A DNA stretch of 64,000 nucleotides. Source: Blattamonas nauphoetae. Taxonomy: Eukaryota > Preaxostyla > Oxymonadida. The position numbers and the translations under genes are program-made. The stretch covers positions 248,001-312,000 of the forward strand of contig JARBJD010000048.1 in assembly GCA_033064195.1 (NCBI GenBank), in the 5' to 3' direction. The notes below the pieces were generated by a model that had not been told where the DNA came from, did no database searches, and saw only the letters and a list, made by a program, of their open reading frames with translations. This document shows positions 30,301 to 41,049 of the stretch, piece by piece (the first letter of the stretch is position 1; the number at the start of each line of letters is the position of its first letter).

Positions 30301-33300
30301 GTGGCCGACATTCGCGAGGAGGGTGTCTATGATGTCACGTGTTGTCATCGTGGAGTGAGGTTCAGTTCGTGTCGTCACGAGTGGATGATCGCGACGGCGG
30401 AGGATGCTCGGCATGTGTTTCAGAGTGTTCTCTTCGAACTTCAGGAAGGATGATACCATGTGGAAGCCAAGAATCCCTGTCTGCGAAGGTAGCGTCGTTT
30501 CTTCCTCACCAAACTGATAGCGTCGGCGTTTGTGTCTTGTTGGCGAATTGAACAACGCCACAATCCTTTCTGACGGCTCCAAATGACACATCACTTGGAA
30601 CAGCAGCTTTTGGATCAGCACTATCCCATCATCCATTTCAGAGCGAGTGATCGATTTTGTCGCCTGAATCGGCATGAAGATCGTTTCACGTGTTCTATCA
30701 CTCCCTCTCCACACAATCAGTCCATCAAACCCTGACGACGACTCAAATCTCGATTTCTGAAGAACGTCGGCAAAATAAAAATCTGCCTCTCCTCGCTTCG
30801 TTTCAGAGAGTGTCTGTGGAAATGTCGATCCATGCACGCTTCGGTTCGAGAGATTGGGGAAGGTGAGCATCGGCATTGATTTGATTGTCTTTGTTTTTGT
30901 TTCCAGAACCGGGGAGTAGCTCGACAAATGTTTCTTTCTGTTGCAGAGCACGAGTTCGCGATGAAAGTACGTGCTCGCTGAGTTCAATTTGATCGGTGTC
31001 GGAAAGTTCAGAAGGAACGAAATGAAAACTTGAGCCACTTCCAAACAGTCTGGCAAGTTGTAGCTGTGTTTGGCTGTTTGGCGCTCGCGGAACAGGTTGT
31101 ACTGTGCTCTTATCGTCATTCTTGCGATTCCGGAGATCACTTCCGATTGCATGATCAGCTCCACGAAGGGTGACACACCCACAAAAGATATGTGTGACCT
31201 CATCCTTTCGATGGCAGTTTTTGACTTCCTCCCCATCAAAGAATAAACTGCACTGAGATGTGTGTGTGGTCCTTTCTCTTTCTTGTAATCTGGGAGAACT
31301 GGAACGAGCGCAGTAATGTCATCCCAAGCGGCGTTCAGAGTGTTTTCGAACAAGATGCGATCAGTATGAAAGCTCATCATTTGGCTGTGGGTTGAGTCGG
31401 GAGACCGCATCAATGCATAGTAGTCTTCGCTTTTCAGAACTCCTTTCCACAAGAATGCCATCCCTCTGTTTGTCTGAGCGGATGTCGATGTTAGCCATCG
31501 AGGTGATGGCCCGAAGATGGATGCACGAGCAACGTTCAGAGAACTCGCAGTCTTCTCAGTTTCAGAATTGTGTGACGCTGCTCCTTTCGCTGCTTTGAAT
31601 AGCAGCTGTGTCGACGCCCACAGCAGAAAAGAAACACCAAACTGTCTGGTCATGAGTGACAAGAAGTGGAGAGATTGACCCACCATTTCGTCATAATGGG
31701 TCAGCGAACTGGGATGTATCAACAATTCATCACGGCGGGAGAAAGACACGACATCATTTGGTGCGAGCAGAGACAGTTCTCTCATCTTCTGCAGTGTGAA
31801 AGTCCCACTTTCCTTGGCAGCTTCTTCGTTCGTCAGTCTCGAAAGAAACTCTTCCCGCTTCAGTCCGAAATTCCGCTGCGAGAGAAGACCAGTCATGTTC
31901 ATGAAGTCCACAAACGAGCGATGAACAACATCTCCAGGATTCCAATCTTGCAGGAATTCAGTGTAGAATTGTCTGGTATAACATTCATCGTCGAAAGGAA
32001 GATCTTCCTCCATTTTGAGGAACCAGAGCACGTTTCGAGCGAAGAGAGCAATCGACATTCGTTCCAGGCGAATCTGAGACGTGGATCCGATTTGGAGTGT
32101 TCGAGGGAGTTCAAGAGTTCTCAGAGACTCCACATCAAAGTCTGGCTTCGCCCCTTCGCTGTTCTTTCCGTCGGTTGGTCGACATTCATTTGCGCTGAAA
32201 TGGGTTGAGAAGATGGTCAAGTCATTCACATAATCGGCTGCATTCTCAACGTCATCACCTTCGTCATCAAGAACATGAAGAACAGCACGATCAGCACGAT
32301 GCATTGAGTATTCAGCCACACTCGACAGATGAGTCTTGTGTCCTTCGTACACTGCTTCCAACAGCTCCCCAAGTCTTTCGCAGCGAGACATCACTTCCTG
32401 TCGAGACATTCCAGCGTCGATCAGAAACAAAAGCGTGTTCATCATCGAACGAACAATGGCCAGCCATTTCCGATTGTCAACAGGATTGTGTCCATTTTCA
32501 TGAGCAGCGAAGAATTCCTTGATGACTCCATTCACATTCTTCAGGATCGATGATGTCACAGTGTCCAACACCCTTTCTTCATTTTGCATCTTCTTCGTCG
32601 GTGACTCTTCGGTATCTTTCACACAATCAGTCTCTGGTGTGTCAATCAGATCAAGGAGTGTCTCAGTTGCTGTTTGCACCCAGACACTCAATCCAGAGTC
32701 TCGCAGATTTCGGTAAAACACTCCCATTGACTCTTTAACATGTCCCAATGTCGGTGTTGATTTCGTTCTTTGAGATAGACCCCTCAGAATCGAGTGAGGA
32801 GTCACAAGAATATTCATGTTTCGAGCAATGAAGCAGAAGTGATCCATCAGTAACACGAACGAGAGTCTATCTCGAACATCACCGATCTCTTTCTTCACTG
32901 ATTCAAGTCTCGTCTCCACTGATTCGTGTTGGAGATCCACAATCATTGTCAGAAGATCACACGCAAGACGTGCCATCTCCCTTTTGTCCAAGTCCCAATT
33001 GGATTTCGCTGTGCTCGGACAGATTTCGTGCGATTGTGAGTAGAAGAGATACAGCAACAGCTCGTCCAGAATGTACTGTAACTGGGCTTCGCTTGACGCT
33101 TTCGCGCTCGATTCGACGAGAAGACACGCGAGGCTGTTTCGGAGATCGGTGTCGGCGCGCTTGACCGACTCAGATTGGACGAAGAGGGAGGGCAGAGTGT
33201 GTTGGTGAGAATCGTATGATCGAGGAGTGACAAGACTGTCAATCAAAGTGTCCATCAGACGGCGTCTCAGTTCTGTATAAGGCAGACCTTGCTTCTTCCA

Positions 33301-35624
33301 GATTTCATTCGCTTCCTCCCGCACTTTTCGACAAATCGCGACTTCATCGATGTCTGGTTCTTTCAAATGTTTCTTCACACTCGCAATTCGTGAAACGAGC
33401 GAGTCTGTTGATGTGTAAGAGGCTGAGGTGGAAGGCGGACCAGTCAGGTTCGCTTTCCTGATCGAGGCTGAGAGTCGTTGTATTTCAGACCGGATATTGA
33501 AATGGAGTGGTTCCGCAGTCTTTGCAAGGTTGAAGAGTGATGCCGTTTTCGCTGTGTTCAATTTCAACGAACGCCTTCGCTTGCTGCTCACTTTCCAGTA
33601 ACTCCTGCTTTGTCTCGGTGGACCATTCCATTCAGAGAGAACTACTTCACGGAGCAGGTATTTCACGAACGATTGTCGTTCCTCGCCTCTTTTGGAGTGC
33701 ACATCAAGTTGGTCGATCAACCAGTCCACAATCACGCAGATGCGTTCTTGCTCAGTCCGAAGATGCCGAGATTCCAAGATCGTTCGACAAAATGACATGT
33801 TGAACGCGTCGATGTCTGTCTCACGTCCAACATGCCATTTGATCAGAGCTTCAATTGATTCGAGTGTGTTCGTCAGTTCGGAAAAGTTTGGTGTTGTCAC
33901 ATTCCCAAGTCCATCGTCCATGGGTTGCAAGTTGTCTCGCAGCGTTTGCATCGCTGTTCCCCAATTCAGGCGATGGGGTTTGGATGTGGGAGTGTCGTTC
34001 TCGGCTGATGCATCTGAGCCTGTTTGCATTTGAACAACATCATTCAAGAACAATGTCATGCAGCCGTTGTTCGGATTGTGTTCTGTCACTGTCACAAGAT
34101 CTTTCATAAAGTTGAACAAAAACGCATTCAATCCGAACATGAAATCTCCTTTGTATTTTGCAATTGCCTTCAGAAGCGTTTTCGCGGATGCTTGTTGTGA
34201 TGTCACGGGGATATCGGTTCCCAAGAATGGTACTTTCCCTGCTCTCTCCACTTGGTCTTTCTCGATGGACAGGAGAATCTCCTGTTCTTCTTTTCGAAGT
34301 TCCATGTCCTCAGGGGAGAGCAGAGCGAACGGCACAGTGGGAGTGCACCCCACCATCACAGCTGCATCCTCCGCCAGCGAAAACGTGGGCAGGCGGAAGG
34401 TGTAACAGAGCTGTCCCGGCCTAAGTTGTGGAGGCTGACGTCGGAAGGTGTCATAGCGGTCGAACGATGGAGGGTGAGGACGCTGCAGTCGCTTCTGATC
34501 TGGTGAGGTGAAGATGAGATAGAGGCTGTTATATTCGAAGTATTCGGGATGGCTGTCATCCTGGATGTGGATGTAGACATCCTGATGACGTGAATAACCT
34601 CCGAGTACTTCGGAGAATTTGACTTCTCCGTCGGTTCCAATCTCGATTTCAAAGTGTTCGGTACGGCCGTATGTGTTGACAATATGATAGTCGAACCCGA
34701 TGGACAGGTCGGACAAGATACTCATCAGAATAAACATCAGCGAAGTTTTTCCGACTCCATGGTCTCCAGAAATAAAGAATAAGGCGCCGGGATGGGAGGG
34801 GCGTTGCTTCGTGGCGAAGTTTTGGAGGATAAGTTTCAACAGAGGGCAGAGGATGGCATTGTACACGGGACGGAAGAGCAACGGAGTGGAAAGGATTTGA
34901 GTGGTATTCTTGAGCACATTCTTGGAAATCAGGATATGGCCATCTGCGAGTAACGAAAAAGTGCTGTTCGGGTCGTTGAGGCGAGCATTCCAGTTTAGGG
35001 AGAACTTTCGCAAGATTGACTTGATCAATGTGACCGTGTGGGATTGAGAATCCATGATACACGTATTGATATTTGCGTTTCGTTTATCCGCTCTTTCTCG
35101 CTCCCTTTCCGCTCTTTCATTCTGTTGTTGCCGGATCCTCTCATTCATCTGATGGGATATCTGAGCACTCTTTGCTTTGTCGTGCTGTAGTCGATGGAAC
35201 ATTTCATCCAAACGTTTTTGGTCTTCATCCAACTTTTCGTCTCTCCCTCCGTTTGTGGGATTATATCCTTGGAGTTTCTCCATGAGTTGTAAAAGGTCAT
35301 CAAGAGAGAAATCACTGGGCGCAGGACTGGGTTGGGAGCAAATTATTTCCATGGCGCTCTCGGAAAATCTGGAAGAGTGAACTGTGATGGAGATCAAAAC
35401 CCATACTATCATTCATCAGTTTTTCTTTCTGTTAAAGAAACAAACTGCAAGAATAGATATCAATATCGTGACACAATAAGAAGGATGAAAGTGTTCATAA
35501 CACAGATCGCGCCTGTATTTAAGAGGATAGGTGTGGTCGAGTCATTTCATCACAAGAGAACAAGCAACAGAATCATCACTATCAACCCGATGACCACCAG
35601 CGTAGGGACGACGTAAAGCGTGAC
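27370..35624. repeat. right arm of the large inverted duplication
   Basis: Reverse-oriented partner of 6416-14441, separated from it by about 12.9 kb. The inner border is the stretch around GAATAATGAATATTGC at 27370-27385. The outer border falls inside the last codons of the flavodoxin-ferredoxin gene at 35624. Because that gene is complete here and only its tail exists on the left, the right arm is the better candidate for the source locus. Confidence 0.9.
27608..35352 (-). pseudogene. second giant P-loop protein, paralog of 6689-14203, apparently broken
   Basis: Aligned with the left-arm protein from its ATG at 35352 to the shared stop at 27608, and highly similar throughout by eye. The Walker A motif GDHGVGKT and the nuclease-like GFDGLIVW/MPIQATK region are both kept. 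Compared with the left copy it carries an extra segment of about 76 codons in the C-terminal third. The reading frame looks broken about once, so it is probably a recent fossil, although an assembly error would look the same. If the Crinkler/RHS assignment holds, this would be a decayed member of an effector-type family. It lies downstream of the flavodoxin-ferredoxin gene on the same strand. Confidence 0.6.
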
Positions 35625-36650
35625 TTCACAGCATCGATTTCCAACGAAGATTCGATGGCAGGTGCGGCAGGGATGTGGCTTCGAAGTTGTCAGCTGAACA
35701 TCTCGCGGGATGCTCTCCGGTGCAACAGCATTCTGATATGAACCGTCTGTGTCAGCTGACAACCCCGGAACAATCGGCTTCTTCATTCTTGAACGAAGCT
35801 GGGTCTTCCCCATCCCGTAATTCAGCGCGTCTTGAGGACAATGATGGAAGCACCGAGCGCATGACCAACACGCCTGCGCATTGAATATCGGGAAGCCGTC
35901 TTCGATGTCGCCGGTGATCGCAATCGCATTGTACGGGCATTCTCGGACACATCGCCCGCACTTCACACAAAGTGTTCGGTCGACAACGGGCGCCTTGATC
36001 CTCTTCGCAAACGAGGCGTGCGACTTGGTCCCGTTGTATTCGAGAGCAGCTGGAACAGCCGGAAGTGTTGTGGTCAGCCCAACAAAAATGGTGTTGAGAG
36101 AATCGCTGAAAGTGTGGATTTTGGCAACCTCTGTTTCTTGCCATGGGTCGCGAAAAGGTTTTTCCGGCTGCCAGAGAGGAGTGGAATCGGGGGTAATCAG
36201 CTTCAGAGCACCTGTAAATTGCGCCGATGTGCATTTCTTTGAAAGCGTCGTTGCCAGGATTCGGTCCATCTTCCCTCCCTTTCCACCTTGGGTGAAATAC
36301 ACAAAATAATACCGTGCTTTGGAAAACAGTGATTGGGGAAGGATGGTTTCGCTGAAAAGATCACCATATCCAGGTTGTGGTTTCAACATCGTCGCATACG
36401 CCCCCAGCCCAACCACGTCCGCCTCCGAGATCAGATCTCTTGCAGCCGTGAGCGCTCCACATTCTTCAATGCTTTCGGAACTGGGAAGGTCCGGATTTTG
36501 GCGGTTTCCGAGGTGGAGTTGTTTGATGAGCTCCAATCCGTCAATATGCGACACCTCATGATTGTATTTTGTTGACAAATCACTACCAATACTATGGGCT
36601 GCGTACGCAGTATTTCCCGTGGATGAGATAGTGATTAAAACAATTTTCAT
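35550..36650 (-). CDS. flavodoxin-like 2x[4Fe-4S] ferredoxin with C-terminal membrane anchor (EFR1-like)
   Basis: I start at ATG 36650, where the protein begins with a typical flavodoxin strand (MKIVLITISSTGNTAYA); the longer frame adds 13 residues of doubtful value. The FMN phosphate loop SSTGNTA is at residues 9-15. Two 4Fe-4S motifs follow: CVKCGRCVRECP (cysteines 228, 231, 234, 238) and CWSCARCFHHCP (261, 264, 267, 271). A cysteine-rich linker (HPCRTC, NRCC) precedes a single hydrophobic helix at 343-366 that ends the protein, so it should be tail-anchored with the redox domains in the cytosol. Proteins of this kind move low-potential electrons in anaerobes. A bacterial or archaeal origin is plausible. 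The membrane tail is the part copied at 6416-6490. Confidence 0.9.
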   Translation of the reverse strand: MKIVLITISSTGNTAYAAHSIGSDLSTKYNHEVSHIDGLELIKQLHLGNRQNPDLPSSESIEECGALTAARDLISEADVVGLGAYATMLKPQPGYGDLFSETILPQSLFSKARYYFVYFTQGGKGGKMDRILATTLSKKCTSAQFTGALKLITPDSTPLWQPEKPFRDPWQETEVAKIHTFSDSLNTIFVGLTTTLPAVPAALEYNGTKSHASFAKRIKAPVVDRTLCVKCGRCVRECPYNAIAITGDIEDGFPIFNAQACWSCARCFHHCPQDALNYGMGKTQLRSRMKKPIVPGLSADTDGSYQNAVAPESIPRDVQLTTSKPHPCRTCHRIFVGNRCCEVTLYVVPTLVVIGLIVMILLLVLL

Positions 36651-36659
36651 GAAATGACG

Positions 36660-37247
36660 TTGATCAAACCACCTGAAAGTGGATTCCATGTCGCTCTCGA
36701 AGACCTTTGTTTATCTGAACCACCAAATGAGGTATTCTCATTAACCGTCCTCCCACAACTTCCCTTGACAAACGAATGTTTGGAGGAATGTGCCGTTGGG
36801 AGCTGAGGTTGAGAACAACGAAAACGATGTCAACAATCCCATGGAAGTGTCTCAAGAGTGTTTGTCCCCAATCTGGCAGCACAACAAGCGTTGTCTTGTG
36901 GGTTGCTACTGAGATAGTCTGGTTTGTGGGTGAACAAAGACTGATCAACCTCATCACCAAATCCTTCCGAATTCAGCGCTCTGATGAATGTCCTGCCTTT
37001 CTGAAAGGTGCACGGGCCAGAGATCCTCCACTCGCGGAGAATTAAACGGAAATACACGAAGAAACATGAAACGAAGTCTGAGTCCAGTGATGTCGACAAA
37101 CTGGTGATGGTGAGAGAGATGGGGAGCGAAACCATGAAAGTGCATGTGGATGGATGGAATGCACACATCACAATCAGACAATAAAAGAAGCACAGAAACC
37201 ATCTCGTCAGCTCCGTCCCCGAAAAGGAAAAGCGGTTTGATAGTGGT
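36660..37247. other. intergenic region with unresolved short frames
   Basis: Overlapping short frames occur on both strands (for example 36776-37045 plus, 36664-36960 minus). None has a recognisable domain or a start and stop context I trust. The promoter of the flavodoxin-ferredoxin gene must lie near 36651-36750. Confidence 0.4.
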
Positions 37248-37709
37248 CGGATAAACCCGTTAACTCCGATAAACCCGTTTCGAACATACCCCATTTCACA
37301 TTGATCATCTCTTTCACACGACTCATCTGTTATGCCTGTAAGAAAAGCCTTGTGAGAATTCTGGAAGGAATTGTGACTCTTTCAGAGATTGGATCAAAGA
37401 CAATGGGTCTATTCAAATGGATAAAATGCCAATGACGACACAGCGCAAGTTATTCTGACCATGAAAAGCTCAAATCGCAACACATGATCCCTCTAGTTCT
37501 CGGAAATAGATTTGTTCAATTTCGTTCAAAAAACAACGTTCACTTTTCACTTTCCATTTCACAATTATTCTTTCATGAAGAACTCTAGTTTTGAAAATAA
37601 TGAGAAAAAGCATGAAAGTGAAGTGGAAGGATGATTTTGGTGAAGAGGGGAGACTGATTTGTCCCTGTGGAAGGGTTAACGGGTTTATCCGCTCTAACGG
37701 GTTTGTCCG
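37248..37709. mobile_element. 462-bp inverted-repeat element (MITE-like)
   Basis: The left block 37248-37280 holds two forward copies of C/GGATAAACCCGTT. The right block 37678-37709 holds two copies in reverse orientation, with the same order and spacing. The roughly 400-bp interior has no gene. A target-site duplication was not found, so the borders are approximate and the class is unknown. Confidence 0.55.
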
Positions 37710-37778
37710 GGTACTATGAGCAGAGAGATCGAATATATGCTTCGGAAGGAACAATAACTCGCTCAAAGAGTATGTTGT

Positions 37779-38411
37779 TCATCTGAGCGTGTTTAGCCGC
37801 ATCAGCTGCATCGGGACATTCAGGATTCCGTCCAGTGTTGGAGAAATGGACGATAGCATTTTCAGAACATGAACGTGGAGATTGCTCGACAACGGCAGTG
37901 AGACTGTGTGCGGTTTGATGATATTCATGATGCCCGAAACCACATCACAATTCAGCATCTTCATCGTGTTGGCTGTTGAACATTTCATCAACATTGATTC
38001 CAAGAGATTTAGGGCAGACCCAACAATTCGGTGATCAGAAAAAGCAACAAGTGACCAGAGCGCTTCGATAAAGCCAATCACAGGATCGTCATGTTCAGGA
38101 ACCAATCCAAACAGCAAATCATTTGCGTGAAAACGACTTTCATATGGAGAGATGGCTTTCAAGAAGTCTATTGCCTTCTCCACGAGTACGTCATCAAGGG
38201 TATCTTCCTCCTTAATGACAGTGGCGAGTGATTGAAAGATTGTTGAGGCTGTGTTCATCGAGAATCTTGAGGAGAGATTTACTTCCAAAAATAAGGCTGA
38301 TAATGAAACATTGTTTGAAGCAATCAAGCGCATATGTGCTGATGTATTGATACTAGTTGGTCTGGAGCCATTCATCCTCGTTGTTAAGTGAATTGATGTT
38401 GATCGGACCAT
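37779..38411 (-). CDS. short ARM-like protein, probably truncated
   Basis: 210 residues from ATG 38411, ending at 37779. Segments such as VEKAIDFLKAISPYESRF, IGFIEALWSLVAFSDHRI and HVHVLKMLSSISP match the layout of the 5138-6130 protein, but the C-terminal third of that protein is missing. The end of the frame lies about 70 bp from the inverted-repeat element at 37248-37709, so truncation through that insertion or its neighbourhood is plausible. The first 50 residues are less protein-like and the true start may be internal (for example after an intron). A scaffold role is inferred only from the helical pattern. Confidence 0.5.
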   Translation of the reverse strand: MVRSTSIHLTTRMNGSRPTSINTSAHMRLIASNNVSLSALFLEVNLSSRFSMNTASTIFQSLATVIKEEDTLDDVLVEKAIDFLKAISPYESRFHANDLLFGLVPEHDDPVIGFIEALWSLVAFSDHRIVGSALNLLESMLMKCSTANTMKMLNCDVVSGIMNIIKPHTVSLPLSSNLHVHVLKMLSSISPTLDGILNVPMQLMRLNTLR

Positions 38412-38637
38412 GAAGGCATCAGGTCCTAATCGTCTTATGTCAACGTATCATGGTAGTGATTCACAAACAGTCTCATTCAACTTTTTTGGTGATGTAAGTT
38501 GTTTTGCACAAATCCCTAAAAATAGAGAGATCAAACCATTGTCAGCGGTTCTTGACATTTTACGGTCCATTTTCACTCGAGCACATGATGGTGTGTCGAT
38601 TCTCACTTTCATCTTTTTATTCTCTCCTCTCTGTGCC

Positions 38638-40035
38638 ATGTGTCGTATTTTTCACGCCTCCCAGATTCTTCTCATCATTTCAATTCTTCATTGCGACACA
38701 CCAGCCAGGTGTGAGTATGACGCCATTTTGGGGAACTGGACACTCTCTATTGGTAGCTATATCGACAATACTCGTCGTGACTGTCCAAACGAAGATCCGA
38801 TTGAGGTGAAGGAAACAAGAGTCATCGAACTCATCAAACCCAACCTTGTTGTCGATGGGAAGGGAAAAATCCTCGGAAACTGGACACAAGTTTGCTGGGA
38901 AGGCGTGGACATCTTCATTGATGATCTACACTTCTTTACTTTTTGGAAATACGAAGAGACAGAGAAAGGTGTATTCGTGACAGATTGCACACAAACCATG
39001 CAGGGATGGGTGAGAGAGAATGTTGTCGAACCGAAACAGATGGCTTGCTTCACCGGAATGAAAGTCGGAAAAAATGCACATCAAACTGAACCAAGACTGA
39101 TCAAAACCAAAATGTCAGAGTCTGGAAAACAACTCGACAGGCCCCTTCCACCCGCCCCAGTCGCATCAAATCGCGCCCACATCGCCAAGCTTGCCAAAAA
39201 CCTCGACTGGAGCAACATTTCAGGGAAAAGCTACACAGATCCAGTGCTCGAACAAAATGCGTGCGGATCGTGTTATATCCACGCAACACTTGGCGCACTG
39301 GAGTCCCGTCTTTTAATCGAATCGAGTGGTGATGTCTCCGCTCTCCTTTCAGTCCAAGACGTCTTATCATGCAGTCATTATGGCCAACAGTGCAAAGGAG
39401 GGTGGCTTCCCGAAGTTGCTGGATATTTGAAGGACCACGGTGCAGTGGATGCCAAGTGTTTCCCGTACGAGAACGAGGTACTGCCAGCCTGCTCACTCAG
39501 CTGTGACACGCCAACCCGTAAGTTTTATCCTGCCTATTCCAGCTATGTTGGAGGGTTCTATGGGAACTCCAGCGAAGAGGCCATGATAGCTGCACTCCAA
39601 AGTGGGCCGATTGTGGTCAATATTTATTATTCTCTCCCGTCCCTGTTGAATTACAAGAGCGGAATTTACGTTCCGACAGAATCGCCTGAAGAACAGAATA
39701 AGACCATCGACCATTGTGTGGTGCTTGTGGGATACGGCGAGGAGAACGGTGTTCCATTTTGGAAGATAAAGAACAGTTTTGGGCAGAACTGGGGGGAGAA
39801 TGGGTATGCCCGCATCTACCGCGGAAACAACACTATCCAGATTGAATCCATGGCGGAGGTGATTTATCCACTCTACACGCCCCAGAAGAAGGCAGCTACT
39901 TTTCTGAAATTGCCCGAATTCTGGATGATGATGATTAGCGCTGGCTTTGTGTTCCTGCTTCTCATTGTGGCTGTTTCGTTGGCCTGCGCGAAGAGATCAC
40001 AGTCATCAACGAAGAAGGATTACCAAAAATTCTGA
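38638..40035 (+). CDS. membrane-anchored cathepsin C (dipeptidyl-peptidase I-like)
   Basis: ATG 38638 gives a hydrophobic signal segment (SQILLIISIL) and 465 residues; the upstream ATG at 38410 only adds atypical sequence. The N-terminal part (CEYDAILGNWTLSIGS) matches the exclusion domain that makes cathepsin C a tetrameric dipeptidase. In the C1A domain, Gln206 and Cys212 lie in EQNACGSCYIHA, His359 in IDHCVVLVGYG and Asn379 in KNSFGQNWGENGY. Cathepsin C typically has Tyr after the active Cys, as here. Unusually, the protein ends with a hydrophobic helix (about 428-450) and a basic 15-residue tail that finishes YQKF, a YXX-phi sorting signal. This suggests AP-complex-mediated delivery to lysosomes or secretory granules, as described for the Giardia encystation-specific cathepsin C. 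Confidence 0.9.
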   Translation: MCRIFHASQILLIISILHCDTPARCEYDAILGNWTLSIGSYIDNTRRDCPNEDPIEVKETRVIELIKPNLVVDGKGKILGNWTQVCWEGVDIFIDDLHFFTFWKYEETEKGVFVTDCTQTMQGWVRENVVEPKQMACFTGMKVGKNAHQTEPRLIKTKMSESGKQLDRPLPPAPVASNRAHIAKLAKNLDWSNISGKSYTDPVLEQNACGSCYIHATLGALESRLLIESSGDVSALLSVQDVLSCSHYGQQCKGGWLPEVAGYLKDHGAVDAKCFPYENEVLPACSLSCDTPTRKFYPAYSSYVGGFYGNSSEEAMIAALQSGPIVVNIYYSLPSLLNYKSGIYVPTESPEEQNKTIDHCVVLVGYGEENGVPFWKIKNSFGQNWGENGYARIYRGNNTIQIESMAEVIYPLYTPQKKAATFLKLPEFWMMMISAGFVFLLLIVAVSLACAKRSQSSTKKDYQKF

Positions 40036-40541
40036 CAGAATGAGAACATAACGAAGAGGAAGCTCCTCTTTTCTTCTTTTGTTCATTATTTCACTATTTG
40101 TTTGTTATCTGATGGTTTATGTTGAAAAGTTGGCCTGTTAAGCTGTGTCCAACAGCATGGGCATTGTCCTGTCCAGTGTCTAGTGTCCTATTGCGGAGTC
40201 GAGAGCTGTGAGCCATAATATTGTTACTCAAGTCCGAACAAAAGTTCTCCGGGGTCGATGGAAATTAAAAGTGTTGTCAATTGGCAGATGAAATGAACCA
40301 ACATGTCAAGAGATTTTTCCGACTTGAATCGTCTGTTAGGCTCAATGGAATGTGAGGACAAAGATCTAACCATGATTCAAGTTTCACTTTGGGAAATCAC
40401 GTTCCCCGAGTTTTCAACGAACCTGAAGACACGTCTTCGCTCATTTTTTCGGTGAGCCTGCTGTATTCCCATTTTTGTCTTCGATCTCTATTCATCCACG
40501 CAATACCAGTAAATTTGACTGGAACAACGAGAATATTCGAG
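40036..40541. other. intergenic region and conserved 5' leader of family copy 1
   Basis: 40036-40360 shows no gene. About 40363-40541 is similar to 55985-56164 upstream of copy 2, so the duplicated unit includes a leader or first exon. Both leaders contain a GTGAGC...ACCAG segment that looks like an intron. Confidence 0.5.
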
Positions 40542-41049
40542 ATGAACCCGACAAACTTGTCATTAACGCCTGAACAATACGCGGAATTGGAGAAACAATT
40601 TCAGATGAGACTTACAGATTCTTGTGCCGAACTAATCACTCGTCGATTCTTCTTCGCCGACGATTCTTTAATCGATCCAGTTTTGCACAATCTGCAGAAT
40701 ATTGATTGTGTTCATACATTTGGCGAAGATATTGTGGAGAACAAATCAGCGGGATGGATTGACTTCACGTCGCAGATTCCACTCTTCTCTTTCGATTGTT
40801 CGTTTGGGCTCGACGCTTATGATCCTATTCCAAAAGTGGTGTGCATCCCTCGCTGTTGTAACTGTCTGCAGCATTTCATGTCGATGTATCTGAGTTTGTG
40901 CTTTGGAATCCAAACACTCCACGTTTGTCATGTTCCGCATGTGAAGTTGTCAGAAGAGAATATCTTCTTTGATCTTGCCTTCACCGCACATCTATGTTTG
41001 TTTGATTCGTTTTTATTCTTTTCAGTGCCAGTGAACAACTCGTCTTTCC
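40542..41049 (+). CDS. family copy 1, N-terminal module (split by insertion)
   Basis: Starts MNPTNLSLTPEQYAEL, matching copy 2 at 56165; the differences between the two copies in this frame are largely synonymous, which supports this start. The module contains GWIDFTSQIPLFSFDCSFG, VVCIPRCCNCLQHF (cysteine cluster) and SEENIFFDLA. A 30-bp intron (CTAT, then GTTTGTTTG...TTTTCAG) precedes the last few codons. The coding sequence stops abruptly at 41049, where the 4.3-kb insertion begins; the continuation is at 45376. Function is unknown. With the insertion, copy 1 is probably inactive unless the insert is spliced out. Confidence 0.65.

Noticed and set aside
38410-38637. Start of cathepsin C at ATG 38410
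   Set aside because: The added 76 residues do not resemble a signal or exclusion domain, whereas ATG 38638 yields a signal peptide followed at once by the exclusion domain.
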